A stretch of DNA of 64,000 nucleotides from Hoplostethus atlanticus. Taxonomy: Eukaryota > Chordata > Actinopteri > Trachichthyiformes > Trachichthyidae. The notes beneath the pieces were generated by a model. That model was not told the origin of the DNA, did not search any database, and saw only the letters and a list, made by a program, of their open reading frames with translations. The translations under genes were made by a program, and so were the position numbers. Shown here in pieces: positions 1-12,057 of the stretch (positions are counted from its first letter, which is position 1; every line of letters begins with the position of its first letter). The DNA lies in contig JAXDDX010000091.1 of the NCBI GenBank assembly GCA_034670405.1, positions 186,001-250,000 of the forward strand, read 5' to 3'.

Positions 1-2168
1 TAATAAATTGATACAAACCATATGGAGTGGAGAAGGCTGTTCTCCTTGAACTCTGACAACAAGGGAATCTGCCAGTAGCCCTTGATCAAATCCTGTATTG
101 AATGAAAGCAACTGTTACATAAATGATCCAGCAGTTTGTCGACTTGGAGCATTGGGTAGGCATCAAACTTGGACACTGCATTCACTTTGCAGTCGTCCAT
201 GGCTTAGTGCCATCAGGCTTGAGCATCAGGCTTGCTGTGGGACACTTCTATTACCCCCATTTCAGCGTAGCCTTCACCAACACTCCTGTCCTGGCTTTTG
301 AGGGACCACTTGAGTAACTGGAGCGACAGATGGAGAAGAGGCATGAACCTGAGGAGAGAAAGGGGAAGAGCAAGAGAAGGGTTAATCTGGGAGGAGCAGA
401 AGCAGGGGAGATAGGACCAGGAATCTGCCACTGGCGAAGAGCTGGCGCAGGGTATGTCAAGGTCTTCTCCCATCGGCTGGAGGGACAGATGTTTCTCAGG
501 CTTGGGCCACAGCTGCAGATGCATATGAGAATGGACAGCCAGCATCTTCATCGGCAAAATGTAGCCAAAGGGCATGTGTGCTGTGTGACGTGGGTTTACT
601 GTTTCAAAGCTCACAATTGTTGGAAGATATATAATGATTGCGGTAATTGACTGTGATCATCGTTCTTCTCAGATCGATGATAGATCATTGCACTGTTGGT
701 CACCCCTGGCAACACTGTCTAATGTGTCTGCTAGCAAGAGAGAAAGCGCTTTCATTTCTGCATCCCAGACTGCTCCTTGAGTCTCATTGCATGCGGATTG
801 CCATTGGTCATTAGCCACAGCACAACATCAATACTTAATCATTTAGACAGAGCAATTTATGACATCATTAAACAACAGGCCTAAGGTTTGACCGGGGGAG
901 TGGCCTGTAAAATATCCAAATACATTAAATAAACAAACGTTACAAGGAGGCACAATCCTGAGTGCATTAATACATATGTGCACACACAAACAATACCTAA
1001 GCACACAATGTCTGCCTTCCTCCAGTACATCCTCACACATTCTCATTCATCACCGCCAGCCTTTGGATCTTTTTTATCTATCTCGTTAAGTAATAAACTA
1101 ATAAACTTCAACAGGGGGGATAACACTTTAGTAGTCCAGACATTTTTGGCAACTGTGTCTCTTTGAGGACCATCGTGTGTGTTACCTAATTTTACCCTCA
1201 CATCCTCAATTTGACCGGTCTGACATAGTACATTATATTTAGCTAGGAGGTGTCTGTTGATGAAAAAATAAGGAATCTGCATTCCCTCTTCAAAAGGTCT
1301 CCTAACAGGTATTCATTTCAGTGAGCTGTGATGCAAGACAGGTTGTCACTGGATGGGAACTGTAGAGAATCAATTAGCACTCCAACCTCATGACAGATTA
1401 ATTGTGTCCAACTTGGTTTTCTCCTGAACCATGAACGCTATTCCCAGAACCAGCCTAATCACCCTGTGCAGATCTGACCGCCTACTGTTCAATAGCATGC
1501 CCTCGGGTTCTGCGGGGGGGAAATACAAACCTGACTTAAATGCACTTAAATAAATAAAGTAAATCTGTAACCATATTTTGAGGCTGTGAAACACGTATAG
1601 ATTACACATGCACATCAAAGGCTACTGTAAATTCCACCAGGCAGCTGCGCAAATATAACCTATTAGTGATGCTGGTGCATGTACAGCAATCTCACATGCA
1701 ATACATGCAGTACACACGCAATCTCGTTGCAAGGTGGATTTGTAGGAGACAGAGGGATCAGGGAGACCAACTAACTAAATGTCAGGGTGGGGAGGAGGTT
1801 TTGCCAAGCATCTGTTGCACCACTTCCACCTCTGCCCTCAAAAAATAAACATGGCAGTGATTTTTCATGTCCTTGTGTAACTTTTAGTCATTCATTAGCA
1901 TATAGATGATCCAAAATGTTTTTGGTAGAAATTGTTCTGAGGATACTTGTTTATCTCCCATCAAGGTTGTAAGCTTTCCTAACAAACGCATCTCTTCTGA
2001 ATCAGCTGTGATCAACAGAGGTGCACCACAGGACCATGGTAATGAAAAGCAAAAGAGCATACAGATTTTCTTCGTACAACATATTGATGTCAAGGTTGTC
2101 CGTTCCTCCATTTGCTACCCAAGGCTTGAGAGGCTAACTTTATATAGTTATTATCCTAAAGAATATAT

Positions 2169-2190
2169 TTATATATATATATATATATAT
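2169..2190. repeat. (TA)n microsatellite
   Basis: A run of about 11 TA units, seen directly. An (ATT)n-like tract follows at about 2376-2410. Confidence 0.9.
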
Positions 2191-2375
2191 CCTAAAGACA
2201 TCTTTTTATGAAGGTTATTTATTTCTCCTTTTTAACAACTGCAAGAGAAAGGGTACTAGTGAAGTGTTTGTCAGCTGAAGCACACATACAGAAAGTAGTG
2301 CAACAACAAAATCAATCTCCCTCTTACACCCCACTACACACCAAAAAGTTCCTTTACATTGACATACAAACTCAT

Positions 2376-2410
2376 TTATCATTATTATTACTATTATTAT
2401 TATTATTATA
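2376..2410. repeat. (ATT)n microsatellite, slightly imperfect
   Basis: Repeated ATT units with one ACT interruption, seen directly. Confidence 0.85.
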
Positions 2411-3206
2411 CACTAACAGCGTGACCAGCCCAGAATAATCATGCAGTGCTGGCCTTCATTAGGCATTGTGGTCATTTTCAAACCCTTAGGGTGACAGAGC
2501 TGCTGGGGGATTTGGAGAGCACAGTCCAGAGGGAGAAGATCAATAGACCAATAAAGCTCTCCTGCTCTAAGAATCAAGGCCCATCCCCTTTTAATCGCCC
2601 GCCATGTGCTTCATCTTTTCAATGCAACAAGTAAAAGGAGAGGAATACAATGGGCTTACAAATGATTTCCTGTCCTGTTGTCCACTTTCCTGGACAAAGA
2701 AGTCATAATAAGCAGCGTAGACTATGAAAGAAATCAAAAAGGGCGTAATGGCACGAGGATGTAAACGCAATTAAGTCCTATTGTCTGTTTGTAGAAAACA
2801 GCACTACCCTCACCCTCGAATGCTGCAAAAGAGGAAGAAAATGTGATACACAATTAAAATGAGAACCCCACCCTGATTAGCAGGACTGTAAAGCTAACAA
2901 TGAACAAGAATAGCAGAATAGCCTGCTCCAACATGATCTATCACACCTATAATACCAATATGGTTGTACCAGCCATTGTGTTGAAATTAGTGATTAGTGG
3001 GCTTGGTATTTCAGTGACCAAGCTGCTTACTGAGGTTTTTGTCTAATATACAGGAGGTGGCATAAGAGGCAATAAGTAGAGCAGTGAACTGGCTTTCACA
3101 TTGATAAAGACCGGGAGCAAGGTAACCCACTGTTGACTAGGAGGTCAACACCTTCATTTTAATGAGCCACATGATGCATCATTAAATGCATTTGTGTACT
3201 GTCGGC

Positions 3207-3207
<1 letters not shown>

Positions 3208-3267
<60 letters not shown>
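3208..3267. repeat. (GT)n microsatellite
   Basis: About 30 uninterrupted GT units, followed by a GA-rich purine stretch to about 3350. Long dinucleotide arrays like this are common in fish genomes. Confidence 0.97.
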
Positions 3268-3268
<1 letters not shown>

Positions 3269-3974
3269 ATGTGTCAGAGAGAGAGAGAGTCATTCACATA
3301 CACAAGAGAGAAAGAGTGAGTGAGTAAGAGAGACAGCAAAAGAGAGACAGTAAATTGCTGATGTTAAAAAATAACTAAACTTGGCTCAACCTGCCAATTT
3401 GGAAAGAAAAAGAGTGTGAAAATCCCCAGTCAGCAGGAAATAGGCTTTTAAGGTGAGAGATGTGTTATAATTTCAGCATTATTTCCGCACAATTTCCACT
3501 GGCAGCAGAGGAGAGTTCAATCAGGGATAGACTTTTTAATTGCTGTGGGAAGATGAGAACTTGAGGGCTCAAGATGAGAGAACAGAATGGTGAAGAGGGA
3601 AAGGGGGTGGGGAGGGTGGCAGAGAGAGAGAGAGACCTGGGGGGGCGATCAAACTCTCTATTCCTGAAAGGCTGCCTTTTGGGGACCTAACAACACCCCT
3701 CCTCTCATCCTTAATTTTTCCCATCCACTTTCTGAAAGACACAGGCCCCAGTAATAGCTTTGAGGCAAGCAGCCTCTGAAGCATTTCCTGAATACCGATA
3801 AGAGGTGCGACATGCACTGATGGTTTGAATGTATTGGACCATGAAGGATTGTGTGTTTTTGAGGTTCTCTGTGTAACATACCTTTCCCTGACTAAAATGC
3901 CAAGCACGATAAGCAACCTGTATGATGGCTTTTTATGATACACCCCAAAGGAGATTTCGCTTGCTCCCCTCCAC

Positions 3975-4140
3975 AGGCAGGTCAGAGGGTCAGCTACACA
4001 ACATCACTGCTGGAGCTGGTAGGGATTTAGTGTCTTGTTCCAGGACGCTTCAGCAAGGTGGATGCTAGCTGTCACAGGGGTTGAACCAAGGCTTTCCATT
4101 CCCTCTGGATTTACAACGGTCTCCTTACTCAATATATCAC
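3975..4140. repeat. Degenerate teleost dispersed repeat (SINE-like)
   Basis: The phrase order 'lost head, tagggatttagtgtcttg, ccaggacgcttcagcaagg, ggttgaacc' resembles a common fish repeat that carries a tRNA-like 'ttgaacc' B-box remnant. The family call is from memory of such repeats. The boundaries are approximate and no target-site duplication was found. Confidence 0.45.
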
Positions 4141-5029
4141 AATGCTGCCATTCCTAAATCTACTCTGGACGTGAGTAGGACGCTGCAGCATCACAATACT
4201 TTTGTCCAGTCAGCCATCTTTTAAAAGAAATCATCATCTGCTTACAAGAAATCATTACTCATTTTTGTTTTTTTCCACAAAGAGGATGAGAACAAGGCTG
4301 ATCCATGAAACCCTTGGATGGCAAGGAAATGAGGATATTTTTAGTTTGTCCTCAATTTGACATTCTGTTCACCTATCGAATGGCTGCTGAAAGCTCTGAT
4401 GTAGCGGGCAGCCATGGAAAGCCAGCCAGACTATACATGAGTACAACCTCTAATAGCCTTAAATCGCTCACTATCTGAGACAAACTAAAAGGCTCCATTT
4501 CCAAAGCTTTCAGTACATCTGTATGTAAGTGGTGGAAATATGAGCTGATTCATTAATACACAGGACAAGATGTTACTCTCCCTTGTGCCATAATCCAAGG
4601 AAAACACTTGTAGAAGCCCAATTCAGATAAAAAATACAAATGATACAACCACCACCAAATGAACACCATAGCAGACATCAGGCTACACCGTCATAGATCT
4701 TCAGTCATTCATCAGATGGCAACATTCGTCAGTTACCTACCCTAGCCAACAGCGGTATGCGGCATGTAATTGGGGTTATCAAGTGGGCACCTTCCTTCAC
4801 CGATGTTTGGTTGAGTTAGGCCCATGACACCTCAAGAAGGCTCAACGGTGTATTCCAGCGTCCTGGAACCACCCCCCTCTATGCCACCGCCTCACAACTC
4901 CCCTTTACCCTTCCCATCTAATGCCTGCCATCAACCTGCCATTAACCTAGCCTTTACTCAGCATTAATATACCAATACAAACCTGTCTATCTGATACAAC
5001 AACACAACTAGACAGTGTGTGTGAGTGTG

Positions 5030-5140
5030 AGGGCGGGGGGGGGGCGGGGATTCGAGGGTAAGGGTGGGGGTTCGGGTGGGTTAACCCCAATAGGATACGT
5101 TCCCGGGTTAGGGAAGGAGGGGGGGGTTGTGGGGGGTGTA
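5030..5140 (+). repeat. G-rich tract with quadruplex-forming potential
   Basis: Several G runs of three or more (including one of ten G with a single C break) lie within about 110 bases, separated by short spacers. This fits the general pattern for G-quadruplexes on the plus strand. It lies next to the 3' end of the decayed LINE, where the minus strand would be C-rich. Confidence 0.7.
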
Positions 5141-5169
5141 TATATGTGTGTATGTATGTGCCACCATGC

Positions 5170-6890
5170 CTATACTTGACTGATGGGCACTTCCCTAGCT
5201 AGCATGCTTCCTCCTTATCCACATCCACTCTTGCTCCTTCCACTGCTTGCAACATATTCCTAACCGCAAGTTTCAAGCTCCGTCCGCGAATGCCCAGCTC
5301 ACTTGGCAATGCAAAAATGAACTTTGCCACGAAACCTCGACAGCCAACTTCTACGCTGCCATCTCCGCATGTCTAGATTTCTTCCGCTCGTCTGCCTCGC
5401 CAACTCGGTCTTCCCAGGGGACCGTGAGCTCAATAAAGTAAACTAACTGTGTGTACTGTGTGTATCGCCCTTGGGAAAGACTAACCTTACACCCTGACAG
5501 TATATGCCTAAGCGTACATACACTGGAACACAACAGGCAGGCAGTGTCCTCACCCATCCACTGACTAAGATTTTGGGGAGATGGCAGCACATCATAGCCC
5601 CTATAATGAATCTAATTCTGCTTGCCTCCATGCTCCACAACTCTCTCCACTTCAAACCTCTCTTCTCTACGCTCTCCCAATTCACCCACTGCCCTTGTTT
5701 GCCTGTGACACTGCCTTAGTACATCTTACTACCTCCTCCTGACGATGTACTTCTTCAACTACCTTCTTCCTTTCTTCTAATGGAGCTTAGCGTAAGTTCA
5801 ATCAGGAAGGCTACCTCCTTCATTCATAATTCTGTCAGCTGGAGCCAAACACGCCTCGGCTCCGCATCGTCCAACCACCCTAGCCCATGCTCCTTTTTCC
5901 TCCCCTTTCATGCTCTCCAGAAACCAACTTCCATTTCCCTCTATTTGTACCCCCTCAGCTGCTTCCATGTGGTCTGTCATTTCAGCTGCCTAAACCGCAC
6001 CAGTCTGACGCATCACCTCCCCACCCCCACCAGATATCCAGAAGGGTCAGATCTTCAGCCCGGCGGGTTCTCCTGTCGCCTACATGCCCCCAGGGAGCTT
6101 CACCCTAACACTGGATACCTCTTGGAGTCTACGCCAAACCTATGCACACACACATTCTCTCATGTTGTTAATAAATTATTTGAATCGTAATCCTAGCCTC
6201 TCGTGATTGAGACTCCACACAGGTTTTCCTGCACACAGACCTAAACCCCCACGCTGCCTGTGCTTGCTGCACTGCCGCTTTTGGGTTCCACTTCCTCCTT
6301 GTATTCACTGTGGGCGCTACGCTCCTAACCATTAGATCCTTTGACTGGGTCAGGAGTCATTTCCAGTCTAACCTTAGCACACTTGTACTCCTCTGTCAGG
6401 CTAGATATCGGCAGCTCTATGCCTTTCCCGTACAAAGCCACACTGCTTAGACAGCGCTTGGCTCCAAGCCATTTTCTAATGCTTGAGTTAATCAACCTTT
6501 CTAGTTTTTCTACCTTCGATAGGGGAACCTCATACAATGTCAGCGGCCACAATCCAAACTGCAGACACCATAATTTTAACTTTCCTGGGAGCCCTGACTT
6601 GTCTATACCTGAAATGCCTTGTATCATTTCCTGCCTCAACTCTTGAAATTGACCCTTATCACTGACAATTGCATCATACCATCTTCCTAAGCTTTTGACC
6701 GGTTTCTCTATCACTGTTGGCACCACTTCGTCATCTATGAAAAAGTTCTTGTCTACTACCTTCCCTTTAACTATAGAAATACCCCTAGACTTGCTTGGCT
6801 TCACTTTCATCCTAGCCGACTGTAGATTACTATTTAGCTTATCAGGTAGTTCTGTAGCAACCATTCTTTGGAAATAAACAACAGACCTGT
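5170..6890 (-). mobile_element. Decayed 5'-truncated LINE (non-LTR retrotransposon), reverse transcriptase C-terminal part
   Basis: On the minus strand the longest open piece (about 6325-6890) reads through blocks typical of a fish non-LTR element downstream of the catalytic palm: KVKPSKSRGI, PVKSLGRWYD, GLPGKLKLWC, YEVPLSKVEKLERL, IRKWLG and LPISSLTEEYK. Further downstream, in shifted frames, come WNPKAAVQQA (about 6240-6300), a Cys/His module CLLCSSVCTLRHILSGCK (about 5500-5560), ELTVPWEDRVGEADERKK (about 5360-5420) and GIRGRSLKL near 5280. The order is collinear with such an element, but several frameshifts and stops break it. The palm motif with the catalytic aspartates is absent, as the copy is cut off near 6890. 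It is a dead fragment. I cannot place the exact LINE clade by eye. Confidence 0.85.
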
Positions 6891-7032
6891 TCTTGAATTG
6901 TCTGTTTCGATGTGTGAAGCTCTCAGGAGAAGGAATATGATGGTATGCTAATAGCAACAAGGAAATAACACTTTGTTTTGAAGACAACGGGAGTAGTAAA
7001 GCACATATCTGATAACACATATCAGAGAACAC

Positions 7033-10000
7033 AACATGGGGCAGCTCTTATTCATAGCCTATGTGAAAATCCTGTCACTTCAAGACAGCCATGACAGGGT
7101 GGCACTAATTGCCTATCTGATTAAACAGCGCTCCAATCTGAACAACATTAAAACGCAAGGTGAACACTCAAAAGAGCACTTTACCAAAATGCACGACTAC
7201 ATTCTCCATCAAGCCCCTTTAGTTCTGCACAGCTTGCTGCATATGTAAGACTTGTTGACACCATAGGGATCATGTAAGCGCACTCTAAAATAAGCCTTTT
7301 TAGTGTCACCTTTCATCACTGTCTTTTTCTTTTAAACTTTTACCCTATGCTATTATCTTTGCCTTTGATCCCATTCTTTTTCATTGTTTTACTCTACCGT
7401 GTAAAGCGTGCATTAATGTTGAATGCACTCTCAAATTAAGTCTGGGATGTACAGTATATTATTATGTATATTATATTGCTGGTCAAAAATGTCACAAACA
7501 TTCTGAAACAATCCAAACAATGAGTTCATTTTCAAATGAAATGAACTTAGTCTCTTGCTTAGCTCTTTATAAGCATAACAATGTACAAATAGTGATGTAA
7601 CTAAGCCTTAAAGGGGTCTTTCCTAGAGAGTGTCATTCCCACTATTTGGTATATTGTAGTACTCTGAGATGTATTTAGGTAATAGTACAAAACTGAAATG
7701 TGTTGTCATTGAAATTTCGCCATTGTTTCTTACTGAGAACATCACCCATTTTTACCAGCCATTTGGATTCATGTAGACACTGGACTTAAGTGAAATCAGC
7801 CAATCAGGGCTAGTGAAGGTGGGCGGAACCTCAGTACTGCCAGCCAATCGGAGCAGTGGCTCATTTTGCTTTTGTGCTGAAGTCCAAAAACAGACTATAA
7901 ATCTCTGTATGAGAGGCTTTGTAGGACGTATTTCAAATTTTGCTGCTTGCACATACATGCATACTACACTCAGACATAAATATATGAAACACTTGCACAT
8001 ATATGTAAAATGTTTGCTTTACATGTGTGTCTCACATACTGTGTGTCTTGTGTGTGTTTTATTATGTTTATGTTTGAGCAGCAAAGTCTGAAATGCGTCC
8101 CTCATGGCCTCTCATATTTCTGGGTGCTGAGTGCTTCAATATAAATTATTAAAACATTTCTAAACAATTTTTACTGAATACTAAAACTTTTGTGTTGTGA
8201 TTCATAGATGCCCGATAATGAAAATACCCCAACCTTTAAATCTGAGGGCTTTATATAGACAAGGCAGAAAGGGGGTTTTGCACAGCACAGTGTAAAGTCA
8301 GCAAAAAAAACACTCTCATGGAAGATATGAATTTTCACAAAGTATTTTCAAAACACTCCTACTGTTCACAGTCAGAAACATGAAAGTATTCTCACCACAT
8401 GTCTACACTTTCCTGGCATGTGCATTTGGGGAAATGTGTGACACAAACAGATTAGGAAGATGGGACACAGCATGAAAAGTACATGAGTCCCTGATGCATT
8501 GTGGGCCCCTGATGTGAGTGCCCAGTGTGCGAACACTCCCACTTTGGAGGAATGGGAGGCGGGTCAGTGAACTGAAAACTGGTGATGCTGGGAATCGGAG
8601 TGCAGCGAAGTTGTCTGATGAAAATGTTGTATTTCCATAAAGTTTGATTTTCGGAGATTTAGCAGAACAGTTATATTTTTATATGCTCTCTCAACTTTTT
8701 CATAATTCAGTGGAGTTTTGAATGATCTCATTGCCCAGAAGATCATTGAACTTTCTCAGTAGGCCTATATAAATGACATACATATATAAATATATGTCGT
8801 ATTTAAATTCAAGTAAAAAAAGAGAAACGCCATAATTGAAGCTATGATGTTTTCAAGGACAGGAGATTATCACAGGCAATAAGCATGATATCCAGTAGAC
8901 TTCACTTTTGAAAACGTACCTTTGTGTATCTCAATCCATGGGACAAATCGCAGAGTGCTATCGCTGTCTCGGCTGTATCAACAGAAATCAATAAGATGCA
9001 ACAGAGCTCTCCACCACAATGCTGCAAAAAAAGCTCTTGTACTCTCTCATGACCTTTCTCCAAATATATACTAAAGACTATTTTTTTCAAATGTCAGTTA
9101 GAAAATCAACCATCTCAATTAGACATTCTATCGATCATTGGCGTAACATTGTCCTACGGCCTAAAAAGATCAATACAGAACTGTACTTGAGTTTTGCTGG
9201 GTGGTATACACACAGACACATCCATGTACACAGAGCCTGGAACATGCCTGCCTAAACAAACATTAAAATCACGGGTACACACTCACACACACACACGGGT
9301 TAGTGAATGTGTTTTGGTAGGGGACATAACATCAAGTCTTCAAGTTCATTATTGATGTGGTATGATCCTTAGCACACAAAATCACCAAGAGAAACCTAGT
9401 GAGTTGAAAAGAGTGACTGATTATTGTTGTTCCACTGAGAGAAATCCACCTTATGGATTTTTTGAGGGAAATACTAATTTGCCTCACTGGCTAAACGACA
9501 TCTGTGTCACATCAAATATAAGGATTTCACTGCACTGGTTGGGTGTGTTATTACTGCAGAGCAGTGGGGCTTAAGTAGAATGAGACTGACTTAGAAATGA
9601 ACACACACACGTCTGGCTACAATTCATGCAAACATATCGCCCGTGCCCCCCAGGAGAAATATAAATTATTGTCCAATTACAATGAGCTGCGGCTTGATTT
9701 CATTTCAACTGAAAGAGCTGCAAAATAAACACTGCTTCGTACCTTGGTTTTAATCCACCAGTTATTACTGCAAGCCTTGGCTTCCACAGGGATAACACAA
9801 GCATATGTGTTGCTTCTTTAAGTGGAAATCAGTGAGTGGAATAAATGACCACTAGCAGGAGTTGAAGAATTTGGATTTAAAATTTCAACATCAGACATAA
9901 GGAAAGGAGTTTGCACACTCGACCACCGTAGTGTAGAGGTAGATATCAGCGGCGGAGCACAGTGGTTTACAGGGAAATATGAGCTGTTAGTAGTAAACTC

Positions 10001-10150
10001 AAATTAGGAACTGAAGCACAATACTGGGATTACAAGTAGTTATTTTGAATAAGATAATAATATATAATATATAATCAGCAATGTAATAAGACCCCGGTAT
10101 AGTCTAAGTGTTTTTGACCCCAAGACATTTTAGTCTAATTGAACAACGTG
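7033..10150. other. Gene-free stretch
   Basis: Only short, two-stranded ORF noise is visible. No exon with convincing homology or paired splice signals was found. Low-complexity AT and short CA-rich patches (for example near 9280) are present. Confidence 0.5.
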
Positions 10151-10163
10151 TCACATCTTCAAG

Positions 10164-10310
10164 TGTCAGACCAGTGTAGCTCAAAGGACAGATCATGGCG
10201 CATAGACTGCCACGGTTTCAGGTTCAAAATGTATACACCTGTGGTACTGCTAATAATGTATAACACCTGTGGTACTGCTCTAACTGTATGTACATAAGCT
10301 AGCCGACCTT
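10164..10310 (+). repeat. Possible tRNA-derived SINE relic
   Basis: A tRNA-like head (GTGTAGCTCAAAGGACAGA as an A-box-like part, then GGTTTCAGGTTCAAAAT as a B-box-like part about 35 bases on) is followed by a tail in which the 16-mer CACCTGTGGTACTGCT occurs twice, about 27 bases apart. This is the usual plan of a fish tRNA-SINE. The call rests on that resemblance and the ends are not defined. Confidence 0.4.
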
Positions 10311-10759
10311 TTCATGACCATCGGTGCTTATTCTATTCTATTATGTTCCTAGGGTAGACATGCACTCTCCTCACACCCATGAGATGGAGATGAGCAAGTC
10401 TACAAATGGAGAGTTCCTTTCACTCTACAGATATGAGAACATTAAGTGGGGTACTCCATAGGTTTTGGGAAAATGGACAGTTCATGGCCCGAGATCAACA
10501 TTCACCTGCTATGGTTTTGTGAATATGCATTGTTTTTAGAGCAACTAGACTATTTATATTCCATTTCCTGTAATAATCTCATTTTCTCCTCCAAGATGTA
10601 GGCTACGGCCCATGCAACTTCCAATATGCTACTGCGCTCTGCTGGTGGTAAATGACTAACACAGATTAAACAGCTACTGTACGATACCAACTGATACCAA
10701 GTATTTTGCAAGGACATTAATCTGCAAGCATGCATAAAAGACTCAATTCAGGTGAAGTA

Positions 10760-11030
10760 ATAGTTCGCCCGCGTTATTGATTTGTAGTTGGCGCTGTTGT
10801 TAATGTTATTGTTTTGACCAGGTGGGCGTGTTCAGTTTGTCTGCTGCACGGCGGAAACGCTGCTACATCCTCACGCTCCATAGCGAGGCTCCAATCACGT
10901 GACAGATCATTGCCTGGTTGCCAAAGAAGCAAAGAGGAATGAAAAACGAGCTCTCACTTTGCCCCTATTTCCTTGTACTACGAACGTCACCGGAGTCTGC
11001 TCTCAGTTTATTGACGTTAATTGAAAAGTT
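10760..11030. promoter_or_regulatory. CpG-richer, promoter-like patch of unknown gene
   Basis: This patch is richer in CpG than its surroundings. It contains CCAAT directly followed by the E-box CACGTGAC (about 10890-10902), a CRE-like ACGTCAC at about 10984, and GACGTTAA near 11015. That combination looks like a housekeeping-type promoter. It lies about 1.1 kb upstream of the msh6 start, so it may be a distal or alternative msh6 promoter, or the 5' end of a leftward gene. No attached coding exon is seen. Confidence 0.35.
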
Positions 11031-11144
11031 GCGAGTTATGGCCTTCTGTTGCAGATATAAGCTGTTAAAACAGCTAAGGTTTATTTAGACCGAGTTACAC
11101 CCAAGATGAAGTATTGAAACATTCATTCATTTATTTCATTCATT

Positions 11145-11262
11145 GTCTTTTTTACCCACTTATTCCTATTCAGGGTCCTGGGGAGCTGGAGCCTGGAAAC
11201 TGTAGCACCTGGAGGAAACCCATGCAAACACAGAAAAACATGCAAATTCCACACAGTATTGT
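11145..11262. repeat. Short copy of a common teleost dispersed repeat
   Basis: The segment 'cttattcctattcagggtcctggggagctgg' style head joins directly to 'cacctggaggaaacccatgcaaacacag...catgcaaattccacacag'. These are the two ends of the repeat also present at 35,095-35,365, with the middle missing here. The internal deletion is inferred from that comparison. Confidence 0.6.
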
Positions 11263-11824
11263 TAATATCCACTGCTAAAATATAGGCTTATGTGATGAGT
11301 TTTGATTAAAAAACAACTTTATTTTTGGTCTGTACCAGTTTGGTTGCTATGGAAAGTTTTGTGTGGCTATGCTTATGCTCTCTCAGCATGGGGCACATTT
11401 ACAGTGTTAACCCACTGAGCAATGTTATGCTGATTAGCTGTAGCGACACCTAGAGTTCACAGCCATCTAAGCTAAAAATTAGGCTACATAAGGTTTAAGG
11501 TAAAAGTGTAGTAGATGTCTACAAAAAATAAATCTTGTACATATGGACTTCTCTCGTGCATTTTTTTTATATTTGCAGCTGTTTTTAACTATGTAATAAG
11601 TATTTTCTGCTGTCTAAAACTGGGCTACACATGGCCAAAAAGATCCTGGGCTAGAGAGCTAAAACACAGACGTGACTGAATAACGTCTAGTGCTCGGTGG
11701 CAACGCCCACTTTTACAGACAGGTAAATGGGCCAATTTTGTTAATTAAGCCATCTTCTTAATTGACAATCTTTGGTAAAAGAGCGCGCCCTAAAACCGCA
11801 TTGGCGCCCCCGGGGATTCATTTT

Positions 11825-12057
11825 TAAGACCACGTGACTTCCTTGTTTTAGTTTTCTCGTTTGCCATTGGACGACGTTTATCTCCATGCGCAACTCGCCC
11901 ATGCAACTCTTTCCCGCGAAGTGGATCACCTCGCACGAGCAAGAGAGTAGCTGTCTCGCCGAACTGCTAGGTGATGCTATAAGCTAGGAGGTAGTCATCT
12001 GGGTTATCTCAAATTTACCACAGAACCGCTTTCCCTTTAGTTTTGACGGACGGACAA
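11825..12057 (+). promoter_or_regulatory. msh6: msh6 proximal promoter and 5' UTR
   Basis: Upstream of the msh6 start codon are an E-box CACGTGAC (11831-11838), a reverse CCAAT box ATTGG (11866-11870), ACGACGTTT just after it, and TTTCCCGCGAA (11910-11920), which fits the E2F consensus TTTSSCGC. An E2F site suits a replication-coupled repair gene whose expression rises at G1/S. There is no TATA box, as is usual for such genes. The transcription start is inferred to lie about 11,930-12,000. Confidence 0.65.

Larger units (their letters stand above)
1..3970. other. Gene-free stretch at left edge
   Basis: I see no coding exon with recognisable homology here. The open frames are short, overlap on both strands and lack paired splice sites. 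The sequence is ordinary AT-rich intergenic DNA with short simple repeats. It may be intergenic or an intron of a gene whose exons lie left of the window. Confidence 0.6.

Noticed and set aside
5960..6310. Possible host gene in the C-rich region between LINE pieces
   Set aside because: On the minus strand it contains WNPKAAVQQA and lies collinearly between recognised LINE blocks, so it belongs to the decayed element.
9930..9975. tRNA-Asp-like phrase GTAGTGTAGAGGTAGATATC
   Set aside because: Only an A-box-like part is present. No B-box at the right distance and no acceptor stem could be folded by eye.
12043..12057. Five extra codons upstream of the msh6 ATG
   Set aside because: The frame is open there but begins at TTG, not ATG. 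The ATG at 12058 directly precedes the conserved PIP box.
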